The notes beneath the pieces were generated by a model. The model was not told the origin of the DNA and made no database searches. It worked only from the letters and a program-made list of their open reading frames with translations. From the NCBI GenBank assembly GCA_900543525.1, contig UQRS01000032.1:1-23591 (forward strand): a DNA stretch of 23,591 nucleotides. Direction: 5' to 3'. This DNA is from an uncultured Oscillospiraceae bacterium. Its GTDB lineage: Bacteria > Bacillota > Clostridia > Oscillospirales > Acutalibacteraceae. The first letter of the stretch is position 1. Every line of letters starts with the position of its first letter. Both the position numbers and the translations under genes were made by a program. Below, in pieces: positions 1 to 7,638 of this stretch.

Positions 1-60
1 CCTTTCGGTAGCTTGAACAATTTTTATTCTTATTTTTGTCTAACTTTTTGGGGTCGCTTC

Positions 61-81
61 AAAACGGCGAGGCCGGGTTTT
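61..81. terminator. weak hairpin downstream of thiT
   Basis: Bases 1-117 hold no gene. A small hairpin (AAAAC and GGC arms pairing with GCC and GTTTT, one bulged G, loop GAG) lies 37 bp past the thiT stop. The U-tract is short on the minus strand and somewhat better on the plus strand. It may end thiT transcription or act in both directions, but the evidence is only the fold. Confidence 0.3.
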
Positions 82-117
82 CTTAATTTTTCATATAAAC
101 CGGTTTTATCCGGGCTG

Positions 118-1227
118 TTACGCTTTCTTCCGGCTGCCGGCATACTTGCCGATCGCGGTCGAAGCGACCACGCCGCCGACCAGTGCGACCGCCATGATGA
201 TGTAGTCATAGACGCTCAGCCCATCTCCTCCCAGCAGGACGGACGCCAGATAAAGCCCCGCGACCAGAAGGCCGGTCACAGCCGCCGCGCTGGCATAGAG
301 GCGGCAAACCACCATCGTCAGCACCACGCAAACGGCCAGCACTCCCGCAATGAGGAGGAAATCCGCCTCTCCCCCCGTGACGCCGGAGGCAATCAGGCTG
401 GCTGCCGCATAAACCACGCCGGTACCCAGCAGGATAGCGGGGCGCAGCTTCTCTGCCGCGAAATAGGCGATCACCGCGCCCAGCGTAATCACGACAATCA
501 GCAGCCAGTTGGCCTGCGCCAGACCGGTAATCGAGAAAACCACGTCGCCGTCGGCATTCTCCACCTGGGTCGAGCTGAAGAGGAAGAGGGCGTCAACCGC
601 CGCGGCAATCAGCAGGAAGAAGGCGCCGAACGACCGCTTGGCCATGCCGGCATTCTCCCGCAGGGGCGCCAGCCCCTCCTTCCGGAAGTCAAGCACGCTG
701 CCCAGCGCAACCGCCGCGGCAACGGTGATGATGGTCTCCGGCACCATGTAGACGGCGTTGTACCCCAGGGAGTAGATCAGCCCGTCGGTATCCGGAATCG
801 ACACGCCCGCCCATACGGTGCAGCCCGAAATCACATGGCAGAGGTACCGCAGCGCGCAGACGACCAGCGTACCGAGCGCCAGCGCAGTGCTCTGCTTCTT
901 CACCACATTGCGGAAAATTCCGCCGAGCCCCATCACCGTAAAAGCGACGATATAGTCGAGCATGATGATGGCAAAGGCCGCCGTGCCCGAGGTCGCATAG
1001 CTCAGGCTGCTCATCCCCAGAACCAGCATCAGCAGGCTGGAGGTGAAGCCGGTAAAGAGGCCCCAACCGGTGCCGTAGCGGTAGGCGATCAGGATAACCG
1101 GCAGCATGCTGGCGGCGGTAACCGACCCGCCATACGGCATGTCGACAATTTTGACCAGGCTCAGCACCGCTGCAAAGGCGATCATGATCGCGCTCTCGGT
1201 CAGACGGACAGATGCATTCTTTTTCAT
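118..1227 (-). CDS. thiT: thiamine transporter ThiT (ECF S component) with extra C-terminal membrane domain
   Basis: Membrane protein of 369 residues that binds and imports thiamine, normally as the substrate-binding S component of an energy-coupling factor transporter. Residues 1-190 carry ThiT-family features: a helical core, the segment LRYLCHVISGCTVWAG (126-141) and YSLGYNAVYMVPE (152-164), both typical of thiamine-binding S components. Identification is backed by the TPP riboswitch upstream. The ATG at 1227 was chosen because GGAAAGGAAG sits just before it; the same frame stays open further upstream, but only through the riboswitch leader. No EcfA/EcfT genes are nearby, so it would need a shared ECF module encoded elsewhere. 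Odd feature: usual ThiT proteins are about 180-200 residues, whereas here residues 200-360 add roughly six further hydrophobic helices of unknown role. Confidence 0.88.
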   Translation of the reverse strand: MKKNASVRLTESAIMIAFAAVLSLVKIVDMPYGGSVTAASMLPVILIAYRYGTGWGLFTGFTSSLLMLVLGMSSLSYATSGTAAFAIIMLDYIVAFTVMGLGGIFRNVVKKQSTALALGTLVVCALRYLCHVISGCTVWAGVSIPDTDGLIYSLGYNAVYMVPETIITVAAAVALGSVLDFRKEGLAPLRENAGMAKRSFGAFFLLIAAAVDALFLFSSTQVENADGDVVFSITGLAQANWLLIVVITLGAVIAYFAAEKLRPAILLGTGVVYAAASLIASGVTGGEADFLLIAGVLAVCVVLTMVVCRLYASAAAVTGLLVAGLYLASVLLGGDGLSVYDYIIMAVALVGGVVASTAIGKYAGSRKKA

Positions 1228-1360
1228 TTCAATCTTCCTTTCCTTTAAAAAGCATGGGACAAACGGCAAAGCAGAACAGCATCTCCCGCCGCAGATCCCC
1301 GCAGTGCACACAGCCTTCTGAAAAAACAGAGCCGTCTCTCCATTTCCTCCGCAGCGCAAA

Positions 1361-1405
1361 CAAAAGAAAAAACTCCCTTTCGTCCAAATCGACGGAAGGG
1401 AGTTT
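1361..1405 (-). terminator. riboswitch-associated intrinsic terminator of thiT leader
   Basis: On the minus strand a 15-bp stem with one G-U pair (arms 1370-1384 and 1391-1405, six-base loop) is followed by TTTTCTTTTG. It lies 62 nt after the aptamer and 134 nt before the thiT start, so it is the expected expression platform: TPP binding would favour this terminator. I could not identify the competing antiterminator with certainty. Confidence 0.85.
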
Positions 1406-1466
1406 GTGATGTGCAAAAAGCAGCCCGCGGGCCTTTTTTTAAAAGGCGGAACAAACGAGCCGATCT

Positions 1467-1567
1467 TCAAACAATTCCTCCGCCGGTATTATCCGGATCA
1501 GGTAGAGGGTTTCGGGTAAAACGACCCGCTCTCAGCCGACCTTTGCGGTCAGCACCCCTTTGCTTGA
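1467..1567 (-). promoter_or_regulatory. TPP (THI-box) riboswitch
   Basis: The minus strand shows the conserved THI-box blocks in order: GGGGTGCT, then GGCTGAGAG, then ACCCTCTACCTGATCCGG and GATAATACCGGCGGAGGAA. An 8-bp P1 stem closes the aptamer (1560-1567 with 1467-1474, one G-U pair). Position upstream of thiT with a terminator between them indicates transcription-level repression by thiamine pyrophosphate. Confidence 0.96.
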
Positions 1568-1586
1568 GCCACTGCTGTGTTTTGTA

Positions 1587-1613
1587 AGAAAGCGCAGGAT
1601 TCCCGCGCTTTCT
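1587..1613 (-). other. hairpin at the 5' end of the thiT leader
   Basis: Perfect 9-bp inverted repeat (AGAAAGCGC / GCGCTTTCT, nine-base loop). It overlaps the expected transcription start (about 1609) and lies ahead of the riboswitch. In RNA only part of the outer stem may be present, depending on the exact start. It could protect the 5' end or be a protein site in DNA; neither is shown. Confidence 0.5.
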
Positions 1614-1615
1614 AC

Positions 1616-1644
1616 AGTATACCCCTCTTTCCTCCCCTTGTCAA
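1616..1644 (-). promoter_or_regulatory. sigma-A-type promoter for thiT
   Basis: On the minus strand a perfect -35 box TTGACA (1639-1644) is separated by 17 bp from TATACT (1616-1621). The predicted start near 1609 gives a leader with about 42 nt before the TPP aptamer. Confidence 0.88.
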
Positions 1645-1699
1645 CCGTAGATTGCAGCCGGCCGGGGAAAATCTGCTTTTTTAAAGCCTTTGCCGTTAT

Positions 1700-4315
1700 T
1701 TACAAAGCGCCCTTGCGCCCCGCCACGCGGAGAAGCCGCTTGCGCAAAAGGTCGGCCGGCACCACCAGGAAGCCGAGGCCGGTCGCCACTGCAAAGTGCG
1801 GCAGGGAGAGCGGTTCGGTTCGGAAGAGCGTTCCGCCAAAGCGGATCATCAAAATCTGCACAACAAAGACCGCGCCCATGATCAAAAGGAACGCCCTGTT
1901 CTCTCGCAGATGGGAAAAGAGATTCATCCGATGGGTGCGGGCGTTGAAGCTGTTAAATATGCCGGCAAAGACAAAAAGGGCGAAAAACATGGTCATGAAG
2001 TAGGTCGGTGAGGCCCCCACTCCGCACAGGTCGGAAAACACCGGCAGCTTTAAAAAGCCGATGCAGAGCGATATGGTAAAGACTGCCATGCAGCCGATCT
2101 GGTTATACATATACCGATTGATAATCGGCTCATCCCGGCGCTTGGGCGGCTCGTTCATATACTCCTTAAGCGGCGGCTCCCCCGCAAAGGCGAGGCCGCC
2201 CAGTGTATCCATAATCATATTGATCCAGAGCATCTGAATCACCGTGACCGGCGATTCGACCCCGATGAAGGGGGCGATGATCGAAACGCCCACCGCACAG
2301 AAATTCATGGTCAGCTGAAACACAATAAATTTTCGAATGCTTTTGAAAATGGTCCTCCCATACAGCACCGCCCGCGCGATCGAGGCAAAATTGTCGTCGA
2401 GGATCACGATGTCCCCGGCCTCCTTGGCGATTTCGGTACCGCTGCCCATGGCGAAGCCGACGTCCGCCTTTTTTAAAGCCGGCGCGTCGTTGATTCCGTC
2501 TCCCGTCATGCCGGCCACCAGCCCCAGCTCCTCCGACAGGCGGACAAGGCGGCTCTTGTCGGCCGGACGCGCCCGGGCCACCACCCGCAGCTTTGGAAGA
2601 AGCGCCTTCGCCCGCGCGTCGTCCATGGCCTCCAGTTCACTGCCGGTCAGCACAAGCCCCTCTCCGCCGCGGAGGAGGCCGGCCTCCTCCGCGATGGCAG
2701 CGGCGGTGTCTTTGTTGTCGCCGGTAACCATCACGACCTGCACGCCGGCGGTCTGCATGCTCGCCACCGCCGTCCGCACCCCGCTGCGCAGGCCGTCCCG
2801 TATGATCAGAAATCCCGTCAGGCAAAGGCCGGAGAGACGGCCGCCCGGCCGACTGTCGGCTGTGGCGAGTGCCAGAACCCGTTCTCCCCGCACGGCATGC
2901 TGATGGATTTTGCGCTCCAGCAGCTCACGCGGAGCCGTCCTTCTCCGTCCGGCGGAATCGAGGCTAAAGCTCGCCCCGGCCAGCAATATCTCGGCCGCGC
3001 CCATCAGATACCAGCCATCCTTCAGCCGGACGGCCGAATATTTCCGGCTGCTGTCGAACGCAATCCGCTCCCCCGGCCGGGCGGCAGCGCCGCGCCTTCC
3101 CTGCACGAATTCCAGCACCGCGCGATCGGTCGGATTGCCGCCCGCCGCCCCTTTGCCGGAGGGGGTCGCCGCACTCCCGTACCGGCAGTGAAGATAGAGC
3201 TTCTCCCACACCGGCAAAGCGGGCGCGTCGGCTGCGGACGCCTCGCTCCCATCGCCGCAGACCACCCCCGCCACCTCCATCCGGCCGGTCGTGAGGGTTC
3301 CGGTCTTATCGGTGAAGAGGATGTTCAGGCTGCCGGAGGTCTCTATCCCGACCAGCTTTCGCACCAGCACCTTATCCTTCAGCATCCGCCGCATGTTGGA
3401 GGAGAGGACAACCGTAATCATCATGGGAAGCCCCTCCGGCACGGCGACCACGATAACCGTAATGGCCAGCGTCGCCGCGTGCAGCAGATGGGGCAGGATC
3501 ACTCCCGGCGTGGTAAGCACGCCCCAGGCGGCCGAAAGACTCCCGCCCGAGTCAATGAAAATCTGATGAAAGAGGTCGGCGACCGCCACCGCGCCGGCCG
3601 CAAAATACCCGATCCGGCTGAGCGTTCCGGCGAGGCCGGCCAGCCGCACCTTCAGGGGACTTTCCCGCGTCTCCTCCCCCAGCTCGGCCGCCATGCTGCC
3701 ATAGGTTGTCGCGTCTCCGACCAGGACCACCCGCATCACGCCGTCCCCCGAAACCACCGTGCTTCCGCAAAAGAGGGTGCTGTGCGACATAAGGTCTCCC
3801 GAGAACTCCCCGCCGGCGGTCTTTTGCGCCTCCCGGCTTTCGCCGTTCAGCGCCGACTGATCCACGCGGAGGCTGCCCCGTACCAGCACGCCGTCGACCG
3901 GAATTTTCTCGCCCGCCGCAACTCGCACCATATCTCCGACGACCAGCTCGGCCGTCGGAATCACCAGCGTTTTTCCCTCCCGGATGACGCGGCACTCGGT
4001 GCGGGAGGCATCCTCCCGCAGCTTTTCAAAGGCCGATTCGCTTCCGTACTCCGACAGCGCGCTGACAAAGGTGGCAAGAAAAACCGCCAGCGCGATGCCG
4101 GCCGTCTCATACCAATCGGCGCCGCGGAAGAGAAAGAGGAGATTCAGCGCCAGAGAAATCAGCAAAATCTTGATGATCGGGTCGCCAAAGCTCTCCAAAA
4201 AGCGGCTCCAGAAGCCGCGCACCGGACGGGCGGAGAGCCGGTTGCTGCCGTGCGCCGCCCGGGATTTTTCGACCTCCCTGTCCGTAAGGCCGCGAATGCC
4301 GTCCTCGTAATTCAC
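1700..4315 (-). CDS. calcium-translocating P-type ATPase, PMCA type (P2B)
   Basis: Complete 871-residue P-type ATPase expected to export Ca2+ across the cytoplasmic membrane using ATP. Visible motifs in order: N-terminal cytoplasmic segment, first helix pair near 47-85, actuator loop with NGES (157-160, where TGES is usual), PEGLP in helix 4 (293-297), phosphorylation site DKTGT (Asp336), nucleotide-domain NPTDRAVLEF (394-403), TGDN (531-534), hinge TGDGINDAP (604-612), then the last six helices. Asn671 in helix 5 and N699-x3-D703 in helix 6 (LWINMIMDTLGG) match the single-site P2B pattern seen in PMCA and the bacterial Listeria LMCA1 type. The start is GTG, placed 5 bp after AGGGGAAG. No calmodulin-like tail is apparent. 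No clear terminator follows, so some read-through toward thiT is possible. Ion specificity is inferred from family. Confidence 0.93.
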   Translation of the reverse strand: MNYEDGIRGLTDREVEKSRAAHGSNRLSARPVRGFWSRFLESFGDPIIKILLISLALNLLFLFRGADWYETAGIALAVFLATFVSALSEYGSESAFEKLREDASRTECRVIREGKTLVIPTAELVVGDMVRVAAGEKIPVDGVLVRGSLRVDQSALNGESREAQKTAGGEFSGDLMSHSTLFCGSTVVSGDGVMRVVLVGDATTYGSMAAELGEETRESPLKVRLAGLAGTLSRIGYFAAGAVAVADLFHQIFIDSGGSLSAAWGVLTTPGVILPHLLHAATLAITVIVVAVPEGLPMMITVVLSSNMRRMLKDKVLVRKLVGIETSGSLNILFTDKTGTLTTGRMEVAGVVCGDGSEASAADAPALPVWEKLYLHCRYGSAATPSGKGAAGGNPTDRAVLEFVQGRRGAAARPGERIAFDSSRKYSAVRLKDGWYLMGAAEILLAGASFSLDSAGRRRTAPRELLERKIHQHAVRGERVLALATADSRPGGRLSGLCLTGFLIIRDGLRSGVRTAVASMQTAGVQVVMVTGDNKDTAAAIAEEAGLLRGGEGLVLTGSELEAMDDARAKALLPKLRVVARARPADKSRLVRLSEELGLVAGMTGDGINDAPALKKADVGFAMGSGTEIAKEAGDIVILDDNFASIARAVLYGRTIFKSIRKFIVFQLTMNFCAVGVSIIAPFIGVESPVTVIQMLWINMIMDTLGGLAFAGEPPLKEYMNEPPKRRDEPIINRYMYNQIGCMAVFTISLCIGFLKLPVFSDLCGVGASPTYFMTMFFALFVFAGIFNSFNARTHRMNLFSHLRENRAFLLIMGAVFVVQILMIRFGGTLFRTEPLSLPHFAVATGLGFLVVPADLLRKRLLRVAGRKGAL

Positions 4316-4386
4316 AAAACTTCCCCTTTTACCGTAGAGTTTGTACTCTAAAGCATATTGAAAAGGGCGAAAATTTATGACCTGAT

Positions 4387-4539
4387 CGGGTTGTCGCGCG
4401 GCGACTTTCTTTCGCCCTAAAAAATGGGCGAAACGACGCGGATTCCTATCAGAAAAAGGCGCCGCTCAGGAAAGGAACGCAAAAAAGCCCCCATAAAAAA
4501 TGAGGGCTTTGCAAAACGCGACTGCCGCGCGACAACCCG
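4387..4539. repeat. 153-bp segment bounded by perfect 16-bp inverted repeats
   Basis: The end sequences CGGGTTGTCGCGCGGC (4387-4402) and its exact reverse complement (4524-4539) enclose two internal hairpins: TTTCGCCC/GGGCGAAA (4410-4433, perfect 8 bp) and the operon terminator (4484-4510). The arm at 4410-4417 can also pair with GGGCGAAA near 4366, giving exclusive folds. The gap 4316-4567 holds no gene. It could be a structured RNA, a miniature inverted-repeat element or chance; no clear target-site duplication is visible. Confidence 0.6.
4481..4510 (-). terminator. intrinsic terminator of the fatty-acid operon
   Basis: On the minus strand a 10-bp stem with one mismatch (AAAGCCCTCAT arm with ATGGGGGCTTT) is followed by a run of six T. 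It lies about 55 bp beyond the stop of the MarR-type gene, the last gene of the fab operon. Confidence 0.85.
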
Positions 4540-4567
4540 CGGCACAAGGGGGTGTTTATTAAAATTT

Positions 4568-5035
4568 TTATTTTTCCCGCGTTTTTGAGGTTTTCTCCGG
4601 CAGGACTACCTCCGGCATCAGCTCATCGGTCATCAGGCTGAGTACGCGTTCGACCGCCGCCATATCCTCCGGCGGGATTTTCTCCTTCATCCGGCGGACG
4701 ACCGTGCGGACATAATGATAGCTGATGTCATAATAATTGAAAAATTTCTCGGTCGGCTCGAGGTAATATTCCCGCTTGTCCTCGGTCGACTGAATCTTGC
4801 GGACATAGCCCTTTTGAATCAGGCTGTTGACCTTGTATGCGGCGTTCGGCGGAGAAATGCCGACAAACGACGCAAAGGCGTTGACCGTAGGATGGTCGAG
4901 GGCATGAATAATCTCCATACAAAAGGTCTCCACCGTGGTGAGGCTGGCCTCCCGATTGCCGAAGCGGGAGAAAACCGATCGGTAAAATTGCAGCTTGAAT
5001 TTTGTATAGACTTTTATAAACGCCTGCTCCAGCAA
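4568..5035 (-). CDS. MarR-family winged-helix regulator, probable FabT-like fatty-acid regulator
   Basis: Cytoplasmic 155-residue DNA-binding protein. A winged helix-turn-helix spans about 50-95, with recognition-helix region SPPNAAYKVNSLIQKGYV (61-78) followed by a wing with the MarR-typical charged turn (STEDKREYYLEPT). Flanking helices at both ends would form the dimer interface. The start is TTG at 5035, five to six bases after GAGGGGGAG; no better ATG exists. It lies 39 bp after fabZ and ahead of the operon terminator, so it is the last gene of the fatty-acid operon. In Lactobacillales FabT, also MarR-family, is encoded with fab genes and represses them with acyl-ACP as corepressor; the same job is inferred here from location, not from sequence identity. 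The palindrome at 14734-14761 is its candidate operator. Confidence 0.8.
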   Translation of the reverse strand: MLEQAFIKVYTKFKLQFYRSVFSRFGNREASLTTVETFCMEIIHALDHPTVNAFASFVGISPPNAAYKVNSLIQKGYVRKIQSTEDKREYYLEPTEKFFNYYDISYHYVRTVVRRMKEKIPPEDMAAVERVLSLMTDELMPEVVLPEKTSKTREK

Positions 5036-5074
5036 AACGCGCTCCCCCTCTTTCCCGTTTTTATGATGCCGGTA

Positions 5075-5503
5075 TTACTCTCCCACGGCAAAGGTCAGCT
5101 CGGCCACTGCGGCAATCTGACCGTTCACGGTGGCGGTAGCCTGCCCCACGCCGACCGGGCCGCGCTGCCGGATGATCTCGCACGACATCTCAATCACGTC
5201 GCCCGGCACCACCTGCCGCTTGAACCGGGCATTTTTAATCCCGCCAAAAAAGGCGAGCTTGCCCTTGTTTTCCGGCATGGTCAAAACGGCGATCGCGCCG
5301 ACCTGCGCCAGCGCCTCAATAATCAGCACGCCCGGCATCACATGATGCCCGGGAAAATGGCCGCAGAACTGCATCTCGTTCACCGAGACGCACTTGATCC
5401 CCTTGGCATATTTCCCCGGCTCATAATCGGTAATCCGATCGACCAGCGCGAAGGGATACCGGTGCGGCAGAATCTCCGCAATCTGGTTGGAATTGAGTTC
5501 CAT
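5075..5503 (-). CDS. fabZ: 3-hydroxyacyl-ACP dehydratase FabZ
   Basis: Removes water from 3-hydroxyacyl-ACP to give trans-2-enoyl-ACP in each elongation round. The 142-residue hot-dog protein has the family opening EILPHRYPFALVDRI (10-24), the catalytic HFPGHHVMPGV with His49, and Glu63 in the central helix (Glu marks FabZ; FabA has Asp). FGGIKNARFKRQVVPGD (86-102) is also typical. The start at 5503 gives normal family length; AAAGGA lies 12 bp upstream, somewhat far. An alternative start at 5608, nine bases after AAGGGG, would add 35 unusual residues. If the short form is right, 118 bp separate it from fabF with no convincing promoter. No isomerase relative (FabM, FabN) is in the cluster. 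Confidence 0.93.
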   Translation of the reverse strand: MELNSNQIAEILPHRYPFALVDRITDYEPGKYAKGIKCVSVNEMQFCGHFPGHHVMPGVLIIEALAQVGAIAVLTMPENKGKLAFFGGIKNARFKRQVVPGDVIEMSCEIIRQRGPVGVGQATATVNGQIAAVAELTFAVGE

Positions 5504-5621
5504 AAGGCTGTTGCATCCTTTCGATTGAAATGAGAAGTTTTTACTTAAATCCGATAAAAGTGCTCGTCCATAGAACTTCGTCGCGCTCTGTCCGGCCGCG
5601 CGGTTCATGAGAAGAAGCCCC

Positions 5622-6863
5622 TTAATCCTCCCGGTATTTTTTGAAAATCAGGGTGGCGTTGTGGCCGCCAAAGCCCAGCGAGTTGGAGAGAGCGTACTCC
5701 ACCTCGGCCGCGTGCCCCTCGTTCGGGATGACGTCCAGGTCGCACTCCTCATCCGGAACGCGGTAGTTGATGGTCGGCGGAAGGAAGCTGTCCCGCAGCG
5801 CCAGGAGGGAGAAAATCGCCTCTACCGCGCCGGCAGCGCCAAGCATGTGTCCGGTCATCGACTTGGTCGAGCTGACGGCAAGCCGCTTTGCCTGCTCGCC
5901 GAAGACCGCCTTGATCGCGGCCGTCTCACACTTGTCGTTCATGGGTGTGGAGGTGCCGTGGGCGTTGATGTACCCGATGTCCTCGGGGGAAAGGCCGGCG
6001 TCCTCCAGCGCCTGCTGCATGCAGGCCGCGCCGCCCTCGCCGTTCGGTGCCGGGGCGGTGATGTGATAGGCGTCGCAGGTCGCGCCGTAGCCGACCACCT
6101 CGCCGTAAATTTTGGCGCCGCGCGCCCGGGCGTGCTCATACTCCTCCAGCAGGAGGGTGCCCGCACCCTCCCCGATGACGAAGCCGTCCCGCTCCTTATC
6201 AAATGGGATCGAGGCGCGGGCGGGATCGTTCGACAAGGACAGTGCCTTCATGGAGGTGAAACCCCCGACGCTCAGCGGCGTCACACAGCCTTCCGCACCG
6301 CCGCAGAGCATGAGGTCGGCGTAGCCGTCGCGGATCTGCCGGAAGGCGTCTCCCACCGCGTTGCTGCCGCCGGCGCAGGCGGTCACGACCGCCGAGCACA
6401 TCCCCTTAAAGCCGTATTTGATCGCAATCTGCCCGGCGGCCATATTGACAATCACCATCGGGATAAAGAAGGGCGAAACCCGGTCGAACCCCTTCTCCAA
6501 CCCCTTGGAATGCTCAGCCTGAATCGTGCCAAGGCCGCCGATTCCGCTGGCGTAAAGCACGCCGCAGCGGCTGGCGTCCTCCTTTTCCATATCGAGGCCG
6601 GCGTCGGCAAACGCCTCCTCCGCGGAGGCGACGGCCAGCGCGGTAAAGCGGTCCATCTTGCGCAGATCGCGCTTGTCGATACGCGCCGCAAGGTCGAGGT
6701 TTTTAACCTCTCCCGCAAGCTTTACCTTCTGTTCGGACGGATCATACAGAGTGATCGGCGCGATGCCGCACTTTCCGGCCTTTGCCGCCGCCCAGCTCTC
6801 TTCCACGCTGTTGCCGATCGGGTTGACGGTTCCCATGCCGGTTACAACCACACGTCGTTTCAT
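5622..6863 (-). CDS. fabF: 3-oxoacyl-ACP synthase II FabF
   Basis: Condenses malonyl-ACP with acyl-ACP, extending the chain by two carbons. Full 413-residue thiolase-fold enzyme of normal length. The catalytic triad is intact: Cys163 in VVTACAGGSN, His302 in NAHGTSTPMND, and His339 in TKSMTGHMLGAAG. The ending NSLGFGGHNATLIFKK is the usual KAS II C-terminus. ATG at 6863 follows AAGGAGG by about ten bases, and 22 bp separate it from fabG. Only one KAS II-type enzyme is present in the window. Confidence 0.97.
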   Translation of the reverse strand: MKRRVVVTGMGTVNPIGNSVEESWAAAKAGKCGIAPITLYDPSEQKVKLAGEVKNLDLAARIDKRDLRKMDRFTALAVASAEEAFADAGLDMEKEDASRCGVLYASGIGGLGTIQAEHSKGLEKGFDRVSPFFIPMVIVNMAAGQIAIKYGFKGMCSAVVTACAGGSNAVGDAFRQIRDGYADLMLCGGAEGCVTPLSVGGFTSMKALSLSNDPARASIPFDKERDGFVIGEGAGTLLLEEYEHARARGAKIYGEVVGYGATCDAYHITAPAPNGEGGAACMQQALEDAGLSPEDIGYINAHGTSTPMNDKCETAAIKAVFGEQAKRLAVSSTKSMTGHMLGAAGAVEAIFSLLALRDSFLPPTINYRVPDEECDLDVIPNEGHAAEVEYALSNSLGFGGHNATLIFKKYRED

Positions 6864-6885
6864 TTTATTTCAACCTCCTTGATTC

Positions 6886-7638
6886 CTACATTGCCATGCC
6901 GCCGTCGACGCAGAGCACCTGCCCGGTCACGTAGCCGGCGGCATCCTCCGCAAAAAAGGCGGCGGCCGCCGCGACATCCTCCGGCCGGCCTAAAGCTTTC
7001 ATCGGGATTTCGGCCTGCAGTTTCTCCCGGACGGGGTCGGCCAGCACGCCGGTCATATCGGTTTCAATAAAGCCGGGAGCGATGGCGTTTACCGTGACCC
7101 CGCGGGGCGCCAGCTCTTTGGCGAGGGATTTGGTCATGCCGATCAGCCCCGCCTTGCTGGCGGCATAGTTCACCTGCCCGGCGTTCCCGCGCAGGCCGAC
7201 CACGCTGCTGATGTTGATAATCCGGCCGCTGCGCTGCTTCATCATCAGTTTGGCCGCCTGCTTCATACAGAAGAAGGCGCCCTTCAAATTGGTATCGAGC
7301 ACCCGGTCAAAATCCTCCTCCCGCATTCGGAGGATGAGGGTATCCTTGGTTACGCCGGCGTTGTTGACCAGGATGTCTACCCGGCCAAAAGCCTCCAGCG
7401 CGGCGACAAAGAGGGCTTCGCAGTCCTGCTCTTTGGAAACGTCGGCCTGCACGGCGAGCGCCTCTGTACCGAGCGCGCGGCAGGCGGCGGCCGTCTCCTC
7501 AGCGGCGGCGGCATTGCCGGCAAAATTCACGACGACTCTGGCACCCCGCGCCGCAAGGGCAAGGCAGATTGCCCGGCCGATGCCCCGGCTGCCGCCGGTT
7601 ACAATAGCGGTTTTCCCTTCAAGAGACGGATTCATCAT
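6886..7638 (-). CDS. fabG: 3-oxoacyl-ACP reductase FabG
   Basis: NADPH-dependent reductase of 3-oxoacyl-ACP, a 250-residue short-chain dehydrogenase with Rossmann fold. Visible features: cofactor loop TGGSRGIG (14-21), NNAG (92-95), and the catalytic set Ser145, Tyr158 and Lys162 (YAASK). APGFIETDM (187-195) and the final VTGQVLCVDGGMAM are typical of FabG. The ATG at 7638 overlaps the fabD stop by the 4-base ATGA, so its translation is probably coupled to fabD. Many short-chain dehydrogenases look alike, but this neighbourhood makes FabG nearly certain. Confidence 0.96.
   Translation of the reverse strand: MMNPSLEGKTAIVTGGSRGIGRAICLALAARGARVVVNFAGNAAAAEETAAACRALGTEALAVQADVSKEQDCEALFVAALEAFGRVDILVNNAGVTKDTLILRMREEDFDRVLDTNLKGAFFCMKQAAKLMMKQRSGRIINISSVVGLRGNAGQVNYAASKAGLIGMTKSLAKELAPRGVTVNAIAPGFIETDMTGVLADPVREKLQAEIPMKALGRPEDVAAAAAFFAEDAAGYVTGQVLCVDGGMAM

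Noticed and set aside
13..1248. Long plus-strand open frame of 411 codons opposite thiT
   Set aside because: It is antisense to a gene with clear ThiT features, is rich in Arg, His and Gln as expected of GC-rich shadow frames, and has no ribosome site. The same holds for long plus-strand frames opposite the ATPase, the acc-fab genes and the large membrane protein gene.
1415..1442. GC palindrome GGCCCGCGGGC flanked by A and T runs, possible plus-strand terminator
   Set aside because: No plus-strand gene ends nearby; it lies within the thiT leader and is better seen as part of the leader fold.
1228..1470. In-frame upstream extension of thiT to an ATG at 1470
   Set aside because: It would translate the terminator and the end of the riboswitch; the ATG at 1227 has a strong ribosome binding site and the normal family start.
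5518..5531. Short palindrome-like TTTCGATTGAAA before fabZ as a second regulator site
   Set aside because: Too short and imperfect, no promoter beside it, and not similar to the palindrome before acpP.
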